Assembly: GCA_963665705.1 (NCBI GenBank)
Contig: OY762448.1
Location: 1,612,001-1,676,000 of the forward strand
DNA: 64,000 bases
DNA from: Saccharicrinis sp963665705
GTDB taxonomy: Bacteria > Bacteroidota > Bacteroidia > Bacteroidales > Marinilabiliaceae
Reading direction: 5' to 3'
Shown here: one piece after another, positions 8,062-18,500 of the stretch
Layout: every line of letters begins with the position of its first letter
Position numbering within the stretch: position 1 is the first letter of the stretch
The notes under the pieces: generated by a model
The model's input: only the letters and a program-made list of their open reading frames with translations
Databases searched by the model: none
What the model was told of the DNA's origin: nothing
Made by a program: the position numbers and the translations under genes

Positions 8062-10305
8062 TTATAATATCCGGGCATTATATTGTGCGTTACTTGTAGG
8101 ATATACATTTTGTTTTATTTGATTTCCTGCTTCCTCACAACCATTTGTAAAATCCTTAAATAGAGAAATAAGATTATTTTTATTTATCTCAATTTGAGTT
8201 TCTGTTTTTATATCTCTTAAATCAACAAAGAAACTATCAAATTTGTATGACATATCATTGATGATATCTAAATTTAATAGATTTGATGGACTGTAAATTT
8301 TGTTATAGCATCCCTTTGATTTTTCGATATAAAAATTGTTATTATTCATATTTGTAATCAAAGCTTGTTTTACACATTTTGATAAGCATAAATCGTCCAT
8401 TTTAGTTTTTTTACAACCGGTAATCGTACTAAACAAACAAGCTCTGCTTGTCATTAAAGGTATGGGGTGGTAAATGCTAAAAAACAACTTAAAATTATTG
8501 GGTTTTTTAATGCTACGAACCTGACTTTTATTTACCTCATTTGAAATAAATGAACCAATGCAATTAAACTTTTCTTTTAAAGCCAGCAGACTATATGAAT
8601 TTGTTATATTAAGATATGGCCCTGCAATCCATGAAATGTTTTGTTCATAGGCCTCATAGGCTATGCCTGAATTGTTTGTTATAATCAATTGGGGTTTTAA
8701 TAATTTAATAAATTCAATAGCATTTGTATAATCAGACCCGATGAGTATTGAAGGAAACCAAGGTATAAGATGGTTATGTTTCTTAAATAAATTTACATAT
8801 TCCAACACATTATTATCGAAGTTATTGGGTAGTTGAAAATATACATTTATCGAAGAGTCGTTACAAATATCAATATCATTTTGATTTGATATAATTACTG
8901 ATAGAGTAGGCTGTGTTTCCTCTTTTTTAATACTCTTTAATGCTGGAATAGAAACCGGAGGTATTATTTTTTTTGAATTATTTAAAGCCAACAGAATCTC
9001 TTTTTTAATGGTTGTTATTTCACTAAAAGGTAAATAAATCTCACCCTTTACATTCAGCTCCATCTTGTTTATATAGTATTCAGTATCGTTAATGGCATTT
9101 AACTTATTTCGTATTGAATTGTATCCGGCAGCATTAGTACCTTGTTTCTCTAGTTTTGATTTTGATTGAAATTTATATGAACTTTGAGGTGTTTTAACTG
9201 ATACAACTAATGGAGTTCCGTACGATCCTGATAAATATATATCTAAAGGAATTTTAGCAATATCTAATGCATCGATTCTTGCTTTTATTTTGTTGCGGAG
9301 TTTTTCCTTTTCACTGTATAACTTATTTTGCTCTTCAATCCATTCTTCTTCCGATTTCAGGCCATGTATTTCAGATAACCGGATGCCTGAATTACTCATG
9401 GGGTTATCAATAAAAATTTTGCTGTCTAAATTGTCAACTAAAAAAGCATTGGTAAAATCGCGATTAAATACTTTATAAAGTTCACTATTATCATTGATTA
9501 GTGTTTTTGTAGAAGCAAAACTATCTAGTTGTCTTCTAAATGTTGATACTACAGTATGCACATAATCAAATTCCTTAATTCTACCTTCTATTTTAAGAGA
9601 ATCTACACCTGCATCATATAATTCTTTTATATTGGAGTAGGCTGAGTTGTCTTTTAAATTTAAAGGGAAATTTTTACCCAATGGTGTTTTTGTATACTTT
9701 TCACGGCATGGCTGACTGCAACGCCCCCTGTTGCCAGATCTTCCTCCATGCACAGAACTCATATAACAGATACCAGAAAAAGACAGGCAGTAAGAGCCAT
9801 GTACAAATACTTCTACAGATAGATCATTTTTATGAGCAATATTTGTTAAGAATTTTATTTCGGATATATTTAATTCTCTTGAAAGATTTACACGTTCAGC
9901 ATTTAATCTTTTTAAAAACTTTAATTGTCCTTCGTTGTGTGTAGTTGTTTGTGTTGAAGCATGTATTTTAAGTGTAGGAAAATACCTGGAAAGAATATAA
10001 AATAAACCAATATCTTGAACAATGACACCATCGATATTTGTGTTTACCAGTTTATTTAAAAGTTTTAATACAGATGAAAATTCACTACTCAGAAATACAA
10101 TGTTAAGTGTTAAAAATATTTGGCAGTTGTGTTCATGAGCAAGTCTTAGCAAACCTTGCAAGTCTTCAAATTCAATATTCTCTGCTCTATTACGTGCATT
10201 AAAAATAGGTAATCCACAATAAACAGCATCAGCACCAGCTAATATTGCAGTTTTTATTGAATCTTTGTCTCCACCAGGCGCAAGCAGCTCAATGTTTCTT
10301 TTCAT
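8062..10305 (-). CDS. U32-family peptidase / RlhA-like protein
   Basis: The 747-residue protein opens with the U32 start ELLAPGGDKDSIKTAILAGA and carries the signature cysteine block: VHGSYCLSFSGICYMSS followed by GGRSGNRGRCSQPCREKY around residues 168-210. Further cysteines occur in the C-terminal half (CLFSTITGCKK, CLSKC). Members annotated as collagenase-like peptidases include RlhA, TrhP and UbiU/V, which are RNA- or ubiquinone-hydroxylation factors, so an RNA-modification role is as likely as proteolysis. The length, with a C-terminal DUF3656-like extension, resembles RlhA. It is followed by a convergent arrangement with the pseudouridine synthase. Confidence 0.82.
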   Translation of the reverse strand: MKRNIELLAPGGDKDSIKTAILAGADAVYCGLPIFNARNRAENIEFEDLQGLLRLAHEHNCQIFLTLNIVFLSSEFSSVLKLLNKLVNTNIDGVIVQDIGLFYILSRYFPTLKIHASTQTTTHNEGQLKFLKRLNAERVNLSRELNISEIKFLTNIAHKNDLSVEVFVHGSYCLSFSGICYMSSVHGGRSGNRGRCSQPCREKYTKTPLGKNFPLNLKDNSAYSNIKELYDAGVDSLKIEGRIKEFDYVHTVVSTFRRQLDSFASTKTLINDNSELYKVFNRDFTNAFLVDNLDSKIFIDNPMSNSGIRLSEIHGLKSEEEWIEEQNKLYSEKEKLRNKIKARIDALDIAKIPLDIYLSGSYGTPLVVSVKTPQSSYKFQSKSKLEKQGTNAAGYNSIRNKLNAINDTEYYINKMELNVKGEIYLPFSEITTIKKEILLALNNSKKIIPPVSIPALKSIKKEETQPTLSVIISNQNDIDICNDSSINVYFQLPNNFDNNVLEYVNLFKKHNHLIPWFPSILIGSDYTNAIEFIKLLKPQLIITNNSGIAYEAYEQNISWIAGPYLNITNSYSLLALKEKFNCIGSFISNEVNKSQVRSIKKPNNFKLFFSIYHPIPLMTSRACLFSTITGCKKTKMDDLCLSKCVKQALITNMNNNNFYIEKSKGCYNKIYSPSNLLNLDIINDMSYKFDSFFVDLRDIKTETQIEINKNNLISLFKDFTNGCEEAGNQIKQNVYPTSNAQYNARIL

Positions 10306-10457
10306 TAAATTTTTTTGAGTGTTGTTTATAATCTCTCCAATAATACCAATTTAAAATTAATTCAAAACAGTATGTCCCAAATTTGATAATTCAATTTACT
10401 TTTTAAATGAAAGGAATGAAGGAGTAAAGCCTGCGTTAGTTTGAAGTTAATAAGTCT

Positions 10458-10772
10458 TTAGCTCTCGTCTTTAGTTGTGTTTTCAATTTCCCACCTTTTA
10501 ATCTCTTCATCAACAAAATAGTCAATCATTTGTCTATAAATACCTCCAATTAATTTGGGCGATATACCATATTCAAGTGCTAATGCTTTTTTTGATTCAA
10601 TTACTGCCTCAACTCTCTTTTCATCTCGTACTGCAGTTTTATCCTTTTTAAATTTTGCTGCACAATCAACATATTTTGCTCTTTGAGATATTAACTCTAC
10701 AATTTGTTTATCTATTATATCAATTTCTGTACGAATATCAATCATATTCTTGCACTCTTCAGGTCTTTTCAT
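10458..10772 (-). CDS. Chorismate mutase / isochorismate-pyruvate lyase-like (AroQ fold)
   Basis: The 104-residue all-helical protein matches the AroQ-class chorismate mutase fold and most resembles PchB: it begins with MKRPEECKNMIDIRTEID and has IDKQIVELISQRAKYV, AAKFKK and a final YRQMIDYFVDEEIKRWE helix. The catalytic pattern of Arg, Lys and Gln/Glu residues is present. It could convert chorismate to prephenate or cleave isochorismate to salicylate plus pyruvate. No siderophore genes are nearby, so a housekeeping or promiscuous role is favoured by inference. Confidence 0.8.
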   Translation of the reverse strand: MKRPEECKNMIDIRTEIDIIDKQIVELISQRAKYVDCAAKFKKDKTAVRDEKRVEAVIESKKALALEYGISPKLIGGIYRQMIDYFVDEEIKRWEIENTTKDES

Positions 10773-10855
10773 ATCAATTTATTAATAGTTTATTAAGATT
10801 ATGGTTTTTTATAATGTGATTTACTAAATGTTTAGTTAACAGTTATTGATTTAAA

Positions 10856-11515
10856 CTATTTCTGGTTCAGAAACTCTTTAAGAATCCATTGATCCTTACT
10901 AATGTCCTGACTTAATGCCTTTAGAGCTTTAATTCTTATTGAATAAAAGTTAGGATAAAAGGGGTTTCTTGCAATTAACTCATTTGTAAGTTTAATTACT
11001 TTTTTATATTCCTTTTTTGAATAGTTCTCATTTAATTCTTTAACTAACTTATCATCTGATTTAAGCTTTTTATTTGCATAGTTTCTCAAATAAATATTTC
11101 CTGCTATAAAATTTGGTTGATGATCATAATCTGTAAAATAATTACTTTGTTCAAAGCTAAAATCTAATGTAATTGTTGAATAAAGTATATTTAATTTATC
11201 ATTTTTCTCCCACCTGTTTTTCGATAATTGTACTACTCTGTCGAATTCTTTATCATAACTTTTTCCTGGTGAGTTAAAGGTTATTGTCTTTAATTCATTA
11301 TTCTTTTGATTAATGATTACAATTCCAATCATTGTACCGTATTTTATATCTTGTGGATATCTTAAATTAATAGCAAAAAACTTTTTAAGCTCGTCTGTGC
11401 CTCCTATAAAATTTGCTTGTTTTGTATTTAAATCTTCAAAACTTATATCCTGTAATTTTTGGCCAAAAGAATTTAAAGTCAAGGTGATAAATAATAGTAG
11501 AATTAGGTTTTTCAT
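10856..11515 (-). CDS. Secreted protein with TonB C-terminal-like domain
   Basis: The 219-residue product begins with a signal peptide (MKNLILLLFITLTLNSFGQ). The middle, residues 38-120, follows the TonB C-terminal pattern: FIGGTDELKKFFAINLRYP, then a GIVIINQKNNELK strand and NRWEKN in place of the usual W-x-P/K. It has no transmembrane anchor beyond the signal peptide, so it is unlikely to energise a receptor directly. Similar periplasmic proteins are common in Bacteroidota without known function. Its upstream side faces the 21-bp repeat array. Confidence 0.65.
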   Translation of the reverse strand: MKNLILLLFITLTLNSFGQKLQDISFEDLNTKQANFIGGTDELKKFFAINLRYPQDIKYGTMIGIVIINQKNNELKTITFNSPGKSYDKEFDRVVQLSKNRWEKNDKLNILYSTITLDFSFEQSNYFTDYDHQPNFIAGNIYLRNYANKKLKSDDKLVKELNENYSKKEYKKVIKLTNELIARNPFYPNFYSIRIKALKALSQDISKDQWILKEFLNQK

Positions 11516-11925
11516 TTAATTTTATTTTAGAAAATTAGTTTTTATTACAATGTTATTGTTGTACAACAATAACATTGCTAATTAATTTTTGGTGTGTACG
11601 ATAATGTATAAAATAAATTGTTAGGTAGTTAGTCTGTTTTGTACTACTTACTTTTCATTGATATATTGTCAACAATTATTTATATAAAATGAGTGTGCTC
11701 TTCCTAATCTATATCGTGTGCACCCCCTGAGGTTATAAAAAAAATAAAAATACAAATCTTTTCCTATAAATAATATAGAGTAAGTGAGTCATGGGAGAAT
11801 AATGTCGTTCTCAAATATTCATTGGTTTTGCTAATGGACGTATGTTTTTCTTTAATGGTTGAGTTAAATGAGCTAGTTGACAGGATCATTTGTCTAATTG
11901 TATTACATATTTATAAAATGGAGCG

Positions 11926-12050
11926 GTGTGTATTGTTAGTTGATTGTAATATTTTACTAATGGAATGATTATGTAGATTAATTAATAGGTTTGTATTATT
12001 AGTTGAGTAGTCTGTATTGCTAGTTGAATAGTAATGTAACTCTAATTAGT
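11926..12050. repeat. Degenerate ~21-bp repeats, left half of an IS-split array
   Basis: About six diverged units with the shape GTaTGTATTgtTAGTTGAat start near 11926, 11946, 11966, 11988, 12010 and 12030, so spacing is 20-22 bp. They resemble the exact 21-bp units on the other side of the IS5 element (13496-13600). Neighbouring DNA from about 11830 contains looser relatives. The array lies upstream of the minus-strand TonB-C-like gene. Confidence 0.65.
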
Positions 12051-12053
12051 TTA

Positions 12054-13502
12054 ACCTTAAAAACCAACTATCATGTTGATAACTAGCTTATAACATTTTT
12101 CTTTAGATTTATTAATCTGCAAGGAAATATGTATTTTAGTCAGAAAGCTTGCAGATATGGTTGGAAAACAAGATAATACTCCACAGTTAAGAATTTTTGA
12201 TACGCCAATTGAACGGTTCATTAATTTAGATCACGAATTATGTGTTTTATCAAAGCAAATAGATTGGGATTTGGTAGAAGCAGATTTTTCTGTTTATTAT
12301 TCTGACTTTGGACGTCCATCAGTTCCTATTCGAAAGATGGTTGGTTTACTTTTGCTTAAGCATATTTACAACCTTAGTGATGAGGCACTTATTGATAGAT
12401 GGATTGAAAATCCATATTGGCAGTATTTTAGTGGAGAGAAAATCTTTCAGACTAAAAAGCCTTTTGATCCAACTGAATTCATTCACTTTAGAAAGCGAAT
12501 AGGCCAAGAAGGAGCAGAAAAATTATTAAAAATTTCAGTGCAACTTTTTGGCCAAGAGGCTCAAGAGAAAGAAGTGTTAATAGACAGTACTGTTCAAGAA
12601 AAGAATATTACCTATCCAACGGATGCCAAATTACATAAACGCATCATTGAAAAAGTTAATAAGATAGCAGAACAAGAGGGAATAAAACTTCGACAAACTT
12701 ATACTCGCACATTAAAACAGTTAATGATAGACCAACGTTTTCATAATCATCCCAAAAGAAGAAAGAAAGCTAAATCGGCATTACGAAAAATTAAAACGAT
12801 AGCGGGCCGTCAAGTAAGAGATATTGAAAGACAATTTAATCCGACACAAAAATTAAAATATAAAGAACTGTTGATTATACTCAATAAGATTCTAACACAA
12901 AAAAAGGGAGATAAGAATAAGATTTACAGCATTCACGAACCACAGGTTAGTTGCATCGCTAAAGGAAAAGAAGCAAAGAAGTTTGAATTTGGAAATAAAT
13001 CAGGAATTGTATTAACAAAGACCACAAAAATTGTAGTTGGAGCTATAGCTTTTGAAGATAATCCCTACGATGGACATACCCTGGAGGAACATTTAAAACA
13101 AACAGAGTACTTAACTGAAAGTAAACCCAAGGTTGGAATTGTTGACAGAGGATACCGAGGAAAAAAGAACATTGACGGTGTTGAAATAATATCACCAACA
13201 GTTCCGAAAAAAGGAACTACTCCCTATGAGAAACAAAAAGCAAGGAAACGTTTTAAAGCAAGGGCAGGAATCGAACCAATTATTGGTCATATTAAGCATG
13301 ATCACAGGATGTTAAGAAATTATTTAAAAGGGGCCAATGGAGATAAAATAAATACAATTTTAGCTGGAACAGGCTTTAATTTAAAGAAAATGCTCAATAG
13401 AATTAAAGAGCAAATTCTTTTTGACCTTTTTCAAATTTTATTTTTTACAAAAATAATCTTTCTAAAAAACAGGGTAACTCAAAATATAGTACTTTTTCAG
13501 GT
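12054..13502 (+). mobile_element. IS5-family insertion sequence
   Basis: The ends are placed at short inverted matches, ACCTTAAAAAC at 12054 and, on the minus strand, ACCTGAAAAAG ending at 13502. They enclose one transposase gene, about 1.45 kb in total. The element sits inside a ~21-bp repeat array, so target duplication cannot be separated from the repeats. The limits are therefore approximate. Confidence 0.6.
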
Positions 13503-13506
13503 CTGA
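12157..13506 (+). CDS. IS5-family transposase
   Basis: This 449-residue transposase has an N-terminal IS5-type DUF772 region (VPIRKMVGLLLLKHIYNLSD, then WIENPYWQYFSGE) and a DDE catalytic core with VLIDSTVQEKNI (Asp), VGIVDRGYRGKKNI (Asp) and ARAGIEPIIGHIKHDHRM (Glu). The length fits the longer IS5 subgroup. It appears intact. Its last codons overlap the right end of the element, so the TGA stop at 13504-13506 seems to be supplied by the flanking repeat. Earlier in-frame starts were not found. Confidence 0.92.
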   Translation: MVGKQDNTPQLRIFDTPIERFINLDHELCVLSKQIDWDLVEADFSVYYSDFGRPSVPIRKMVGLLLLKHIYNLSDEALIDRWIENPYWQYFSGEKIFQTKKPFDPTEFIHFRKRIGQEGAEKLLKISVQLFGQEAQEKEVLIDSTVQEKNITYPTDAKLHKRIIEKVNKIAEQEGIKLRQTYTRTLKQLMIDQRFHNHPKRRKKAKSALRKIKTIAGRQVRDIERQFNPTQKLKYKELLIILNKILTQKKGDKNKIYSIHEPQVSCIAKGKEAKKFEFGNKSGIVLTKTTKIVVGAIAFEDNPYDGHTLEEHLKQTEYLTESKPKVGIVDRGYRGKKNIDGVEIISPTVPKKGTTPYEKQKARKRFKARAGIEPIIGHIKHDHRMLRNYLKGANGDKINTILAGTGFNLKKMLNRIKEQILFDLFQILFFTKIIFLKNRVTQNIVLFQV

Positions 13507-13600
13507 CTAATTATATGGTATGTATGTCTAATTGAAGGGTATGTAAGCCTAATTGAATGGTATGTATGTCAAATGGGATGGTATGTAACACTAATTGAGG
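13496..13600. repeat. Exact 21-bp tandem repeats, right half of the array
   Basis: GGTATGTA begins at 13517, 13538, 13559 and 13580, exactly 21 bp apart. The first unit starts GGTATGTATGTCTAATTGAA and the others differ at a few positions. A fifth partial unit (ending CTAATTATAT) directly abuts the IS. The array is followed by a GC-richer inverted repeat near 13608-13637 that could end transcription of the minus-strand gene. Confidence 0.8.
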
Positions 13601-13660
13601 GATAAAAATCCCGAGGGGAGGGGTATATATACCTCGGAATAGTAAATACAGCTTGATTTA

Positions 13661-14350
13661 TTATTGTAGGCTTTTATAATTAGCAAGTCGGCTTTCGTCT
13701 TTCCAAAAAACATACCTTCCTACTTCACAAATACTTGATGTTCTATTAATCAAAATTGTGAAAGTTTTATCTCTATTTAATTTTGTTATATTAGCTAAAA
13801 CAGAGCCATTTGCAAGGGCTAATAATTCGCGCATTTTGTTTGATACATTACGTGCTTTTATTGTTAATGTGTTATCATAACCAATTTTAGATAAGGGTTC
13901 AGGGTATTTTTCAGCTAAAACAGATAATTCTAATAAATCCTGAATCATATCAGCATTAGTTCGGCCTGCTCTAATACGCTTAATTTTTGATTTTATTTCA
14001 TCCATATCTCTATAAGCAAATGACAAATGATGTAACATTTCTTTTTTTAATTCATAGGCATCCGGAGATTCAACTTTCCACATTTTTTGAGCCTCATCTA
14101 CAGTTTTATACTCGCTCATCCAAAGTGCCTGACAATAACGTAAAGCGCCACTTAGAGTTTTTAAATCATCTATATATGATGGATTTAATCCTGCAGTTTT
14201 TAGGTTTTCTCTATCCTTATCAGCCTCAAAGGCCAAACATTCTGCATATGCAGTAACCTCATCAATGGGTTTATTGGGAAGTTTAATATTTTCTTTTGGG
14301 AAGTTTTCAATTTGATCTTTCCAAATTTCATATTCCTTCTGGAATTCCAT
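13661..14350 (-). CDS. Hypothetical cytoplasmic helical protein
   Basis: The 229-residue product has no signal peptide or membrane span and is predicted mostly helical from its charged heptads (ELKKEMLHHLSFAYRDMDEIKSK). The C-terminal 50 residues look more beta-like (KTFTILINRTSSICEVGRYVFWKDES). No family was recognised. It is monocistronic, with the repeat array downstream and a 300-bp gap upstream. The start at 14350 is a plain ATG. No function can be given. Confidence 0.6.
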   Translation of the reverse strand: MEFQKEYEIWKDQIENFPKENIKLPNKPIDEVTAYAECLAFEADKDRENLKTAGLNPSYIDDLKTLSGALRYCQALWMSEYKTVDEAQKMWKVESPDAYELKKEMLHHLSFAYRDMDEIKSKIKRIRAGRTNADMIQDLLELSVLAEKYPEPLSKIGYDNTLTIKARNVSNKMRELLALANGSVLANITKLNRDKTFTILINRTSSICEVGRYVFWKDESRLANYKSLQ

Positions 14351-14648
14351 AGTAAATTTATTTTTAGTTCGTATTTAATCTATAACCAAAAAAACTGTCC
14401 CTCCAAAATATTAAATAGTTAGAGGCGGTTAGATTTGATTGTTGATTAAATATAGAATCTTTTATTGTTGTTAACTCGAAGACGTTATGGGTAAAAATGA
14501 CGAATGTGTTTATTTTACAGATGAATGTATGTAAAATATTGATTAACGTCAGTAACTACATAAGTGGTTATCTGTTTGTGTATTAAAGGTTGTATTTAAT
14601 ATAAATACACTTGGTAAATAAAGGTGATGGTATAAGGAACGTCTATAA

Positions 14649-15269
14649 TTATTCACTAAATAATAAATATTGGAATTCAATATTTTCAACAGAAATTTTT
14701 TCAGTATAGTCAGGATTAAAGAGTACACAAGAAAATTTTCCTTTTATACATTTTATATATTCTGAGTTGCAATAATAATCTGAATTGACAATTTCTGATT
14801 CAATAATCTCAAAGTTTGCAAATTCATTCTTTGTTGATATACTATTCCAAACATTACCATTTATATCCCGGTATTCAATACTTATTCCTATTTCGTTTAA
14901 CTCGTCATGAGTTGTTACAAATCTATATTTTCCAACTTCAAACAATGATGGAAAAATAGCATTGATTTTTTCATTAGAATATTGTCCGTTTAATTCAATT
15001 TGGTTTCTAAATTCAACTTTTAATCTTGGAATATCAACACCTTCAAAATTACAGAGCTCAATAAAACATCCATAAGTAAAAGAATTGTCACGAATAACAT
15101 ACGTACTGTTATTTGAAAAATATATGCCATCTCCATGGTTAACTAAAACTAAATTTGTTCCAAATATTCCTTTAAAATAGCATTCGTCTTCTATTGAATT
15201 GATATTGTTTCTCTCACAAGAAAATAGAATGACTGAAATCAATAAAGTAATTGAATAGATTTTTTTCAT
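14649..15269 (-). CDS. Hypothetical lipoprotein
   Basis: The 206-residue product starts with a lipoprotein signal peptide, MKKIYSITLLISVILFSCE, with the acylated Cys near position 18. The mature part is beta rich, with pairs of cysteines (ECYFKG; CFIELC; YYCNSEYIKCIKGKFSC) that may form disulfides. No family was recognised. It is probably attached to the outer membrane or periplasmic face. It stands between two unrelated genes on the same strand with spacers of about 240 and 300 bp. Confidence 0.6.
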   Translation of the reverse strand: MKKIYSITLLISVILFSCERNNINSIEDECYFKGIFGTNLVLVNHGDGIYFSNNSTYVIRDNSFTYGCFIELCNFEGVDIPRLKVEFRNQIELNGQYSNEKINAIFPSLFEVGKYRFVTTHDELNEIGISIEYRDINGNVWNSISTKNEFANFEIIESEIVNSDYYCNSEYIKCIKGKFSCVLFNPDYTEKISVENIEFQYLLFSE

Positions 15270-15512
15270 ATAATTCGATAGTTTTTAAAGTTAGGTTTAG
15301 CGTTTATTGCTATCAATATTCTATTGACAAACTGAAATTTCGGTCGATTAGGTCACCCCTTTTAGCTTTATTTTGTTCCGCTTATTGATATTTAATTTTA
15401 ATCGAATTCGGGTTAATAAAAAAATAGTACTTCCCCTTAGCTCTTTAGCTAAGAGGAAGACTAATGTAAAATACTTAATTACTAACCTATCATAAAATGA
15501 ATGATATTCCTG

Positions 15513-18500
15513 TTATTGTTTAACGATTTTAAATGTTTCTGCTTGCCCGGATTCATTTTTGACAAGTAACACATATATGCCCGATTTTACAGAACTTACA
15601 GATATGATGATTTCCGAATTTCCTTCATTAGTACCATCTAGTTCAATTTGGCCAACCGTATTGATTAATTGGTAATGATTTATTTCGCTTGCATTTTTAA
15701 TATGTATTTGGTTAACACAAGGATTAGGGAACACACTAATATCAATAGCAGTTTCAGTATCAATATCGGTTGTTACTGCAAATTCAGCAGTTACTTCTAT
15801 GTTTGATGTAATATTAATATCAGTTCGTGTTGCATCAGTTAAACCATCACTCCATTGCACAAAGTGGTATCCATTATCTGCTACAGCTGTTACTTCGGTT
15901 CCTGCATTTCCATAGAAAACACTTTGGCTAACTGAGCCCTCAATACTTCCGTAATCACCAGCTATATAAGTTAGGTTGTAACTAATAAGGCTAAGAGTTA
16001 CTTCCACAGTAACATTTTCCGAAATAGTAATGGAGTAATTATTCGTGGCTGAAATTTCTACACCGTTTACCTGCCATTTGGTTACTTCATAACCAGTTTC
16101 TGGTGTAACAACTAAATCAATCTGAGTATCTTCATATAAAGATGAACCTGATGATATTGGATTACTACTTACTATAGCTTCTATTGTGCCACTTTGCGTA
16201 TTGTTTATGTTATACGTTAATGCATATTGAGGTATGGTTTCATATTGTACCGACACAGTTAATTCTTCAGTTACAAGATCAACAGTAAGTGTATTTTCAA
16301 AACCAAATTGCTCTTCATCATTTAACATCCATTTTTTTACCCGATACCCTGCTGCAGGTGTGGCTATAAATTCAAGGGAACTACCATGGGTTATCCAATC
16401 TCCTGAATAAAAATTAACATCATTAACAGTAGCATTTAATGTTCCTCCTGTTCCATCAACAGCATATGTTGTCAAGTACGTTTTTCTTTCAAATTCAACA
16501 GTAACAACAGATTCTTCAGCATAATTTGATATAGTAATAGTTTTGGCGTACTCGCTTTGTATAACATCATCAATAATCCATTGCTTTACTTTATATCCTA
16601 CATCAGGAGTGGCGGTAAATACAATGTCTTTTCCATATGTAACTTCGTTTCCGGAAAGAACAAGCTGTTCATCTACTTCAGCAATTAATGTTCCCGGATT
16701 ATCTTCACTATCTTCAACAACAACAGAGTAAGTTATAGGAAAAGTAGCCACTTCAAATTCTACAGTTACTTCAGAGTTACTTTTGGGTATAATGTATGTT
16801 AAGGTGTTTGATGAATTATTAGAAACCATAACATCGTTAATATACCAGCATTTTACCCGATATCCTTCTGCAGGATTGGCTGTTAAGGTAGTTTCTTTAC
16901 CATAAATAACAAGGCTTCCTGAAGTTACTGCAGTTTCATCAACAGTACAATTAAGACTACCACCTGTATTATCTATCACGTTATAGTCAAGCGTATAAGA
17001 TTGTTCATCATCCGGTTTTTCAGTAAAAGCAACTGCAATAGCAGCATCAGTATTAACAGTATAAGTCCAGTTGGTTTGAGTATTACCTGCAATAGTAGCC
17101 TCATTAATAGTCCATTTATCTACAATATAGTTATGATCGGGTGTGGCTGTAATTTCAACTTGCTGGTTAATTTCTAACTCACCGTCAGTAAACGGTTCTC
17201 CATTATAAGTGGCATTAACAACACCATTTAATGTTAATGCATTAACAGATATATGATATGTTTTTACATTGACCGTATAATTACGATATATTTCTGCAGG
17301 AAAATAACTTTTAATTGCAGAAGTGGCCACGTTAACAGTTAATAAGCTATTTTCAAGTTCAAATGATTTGGTGCCAATATAAGTTAAATTACTTGCCAGG
17401 GATGCATCTACATTAGTTAGTCCGCTACAAAGTTGAAAAGCATTTGTATATATACTTTTTATTGATGGTAATTCTAAAGATTCCAGTAATCGACAGTTAT
17501 AAAAAGCTGCCGTATATATTTTTTCAACTTTAGGCATATCTACACTGCTAAGCTTAGTACAAGAATAAAAAGCATAGTTGTTTATTGTTGTAACTTCTGG
17601 CATACTTACAGTTTCAATATAAGTACAATTTTGAAAAGCATTACTGCCGATAGTTACAACATTAGGCATGGTAACAGAAGTTAAGCTGGTACAAGAATAA
17701 AAAGCACTGTTTCCAATTTCAACAACCGTTTCTGGTATGGTAAAAGAGGCATCTGTTTTGCTTTTGGGGTAAAGTATTAATTTGGTTTTATTCTGATTAT
17801 AGATAATACCATCTTCAACAACATAATTTGGATCAGCTCCTACAAAACTAATGTTAGTTAGTTTGGGACATTCAGAAAAAGCATAACTACCAATTGTAGT
17901 AATATTCGATGAAAGTGTAAGTGTTTCTAAATTACCACAGCTGTAAAAAGAACTGCCTCCTAAAGTAGTTAATGATGATGTTGTGGCATCAATGGATACT
18001 AATGTGTTACAGTCGTAAAATGCATTTGCAGCAATAGTTTCAACATTATCAGGTACAGTATATGAGCTTGCCGTTTTTGCAGGAGGATAAGCAACCAAAC
18101 GTGTTTGTGATTTATTAAATAAAACATCATCAACTACTGAAAATGCTGCGTTATCAGCACTAATGGTAAAAGCATTTATAGCAGTACCGCTAAATGCTGA
18201 TGAGCCATAAGTTGTTAGTCCATCCGGTAAATTCATAATACCAGTTATAAGTTTACAATTTTTAAAAGCCGACCACCCTAATGAGTTTACTTTAGGAAAG
18301 CTTACAGATGTTAACTTAGTACAGTATTCAAAGGCTTGAGACCCTATTGATGTTACCTCAGGGAGATCAATTGAGGTAAGATTACTACATTGTGTGAAGG
18401 CTCTTTCATCTAAAGTTGTAACAGTAGGTAAAGTAATGCTTGTAAGTACATCAACATTATAAAAAGCCAGTCCGCCAATGCGGGTAACCGTATTAGGTAT

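Noticed and set aside
13496..13600. CRISPR array
   Set aside because: The 21-bp units are contiguous tandem repeats with no spacers.
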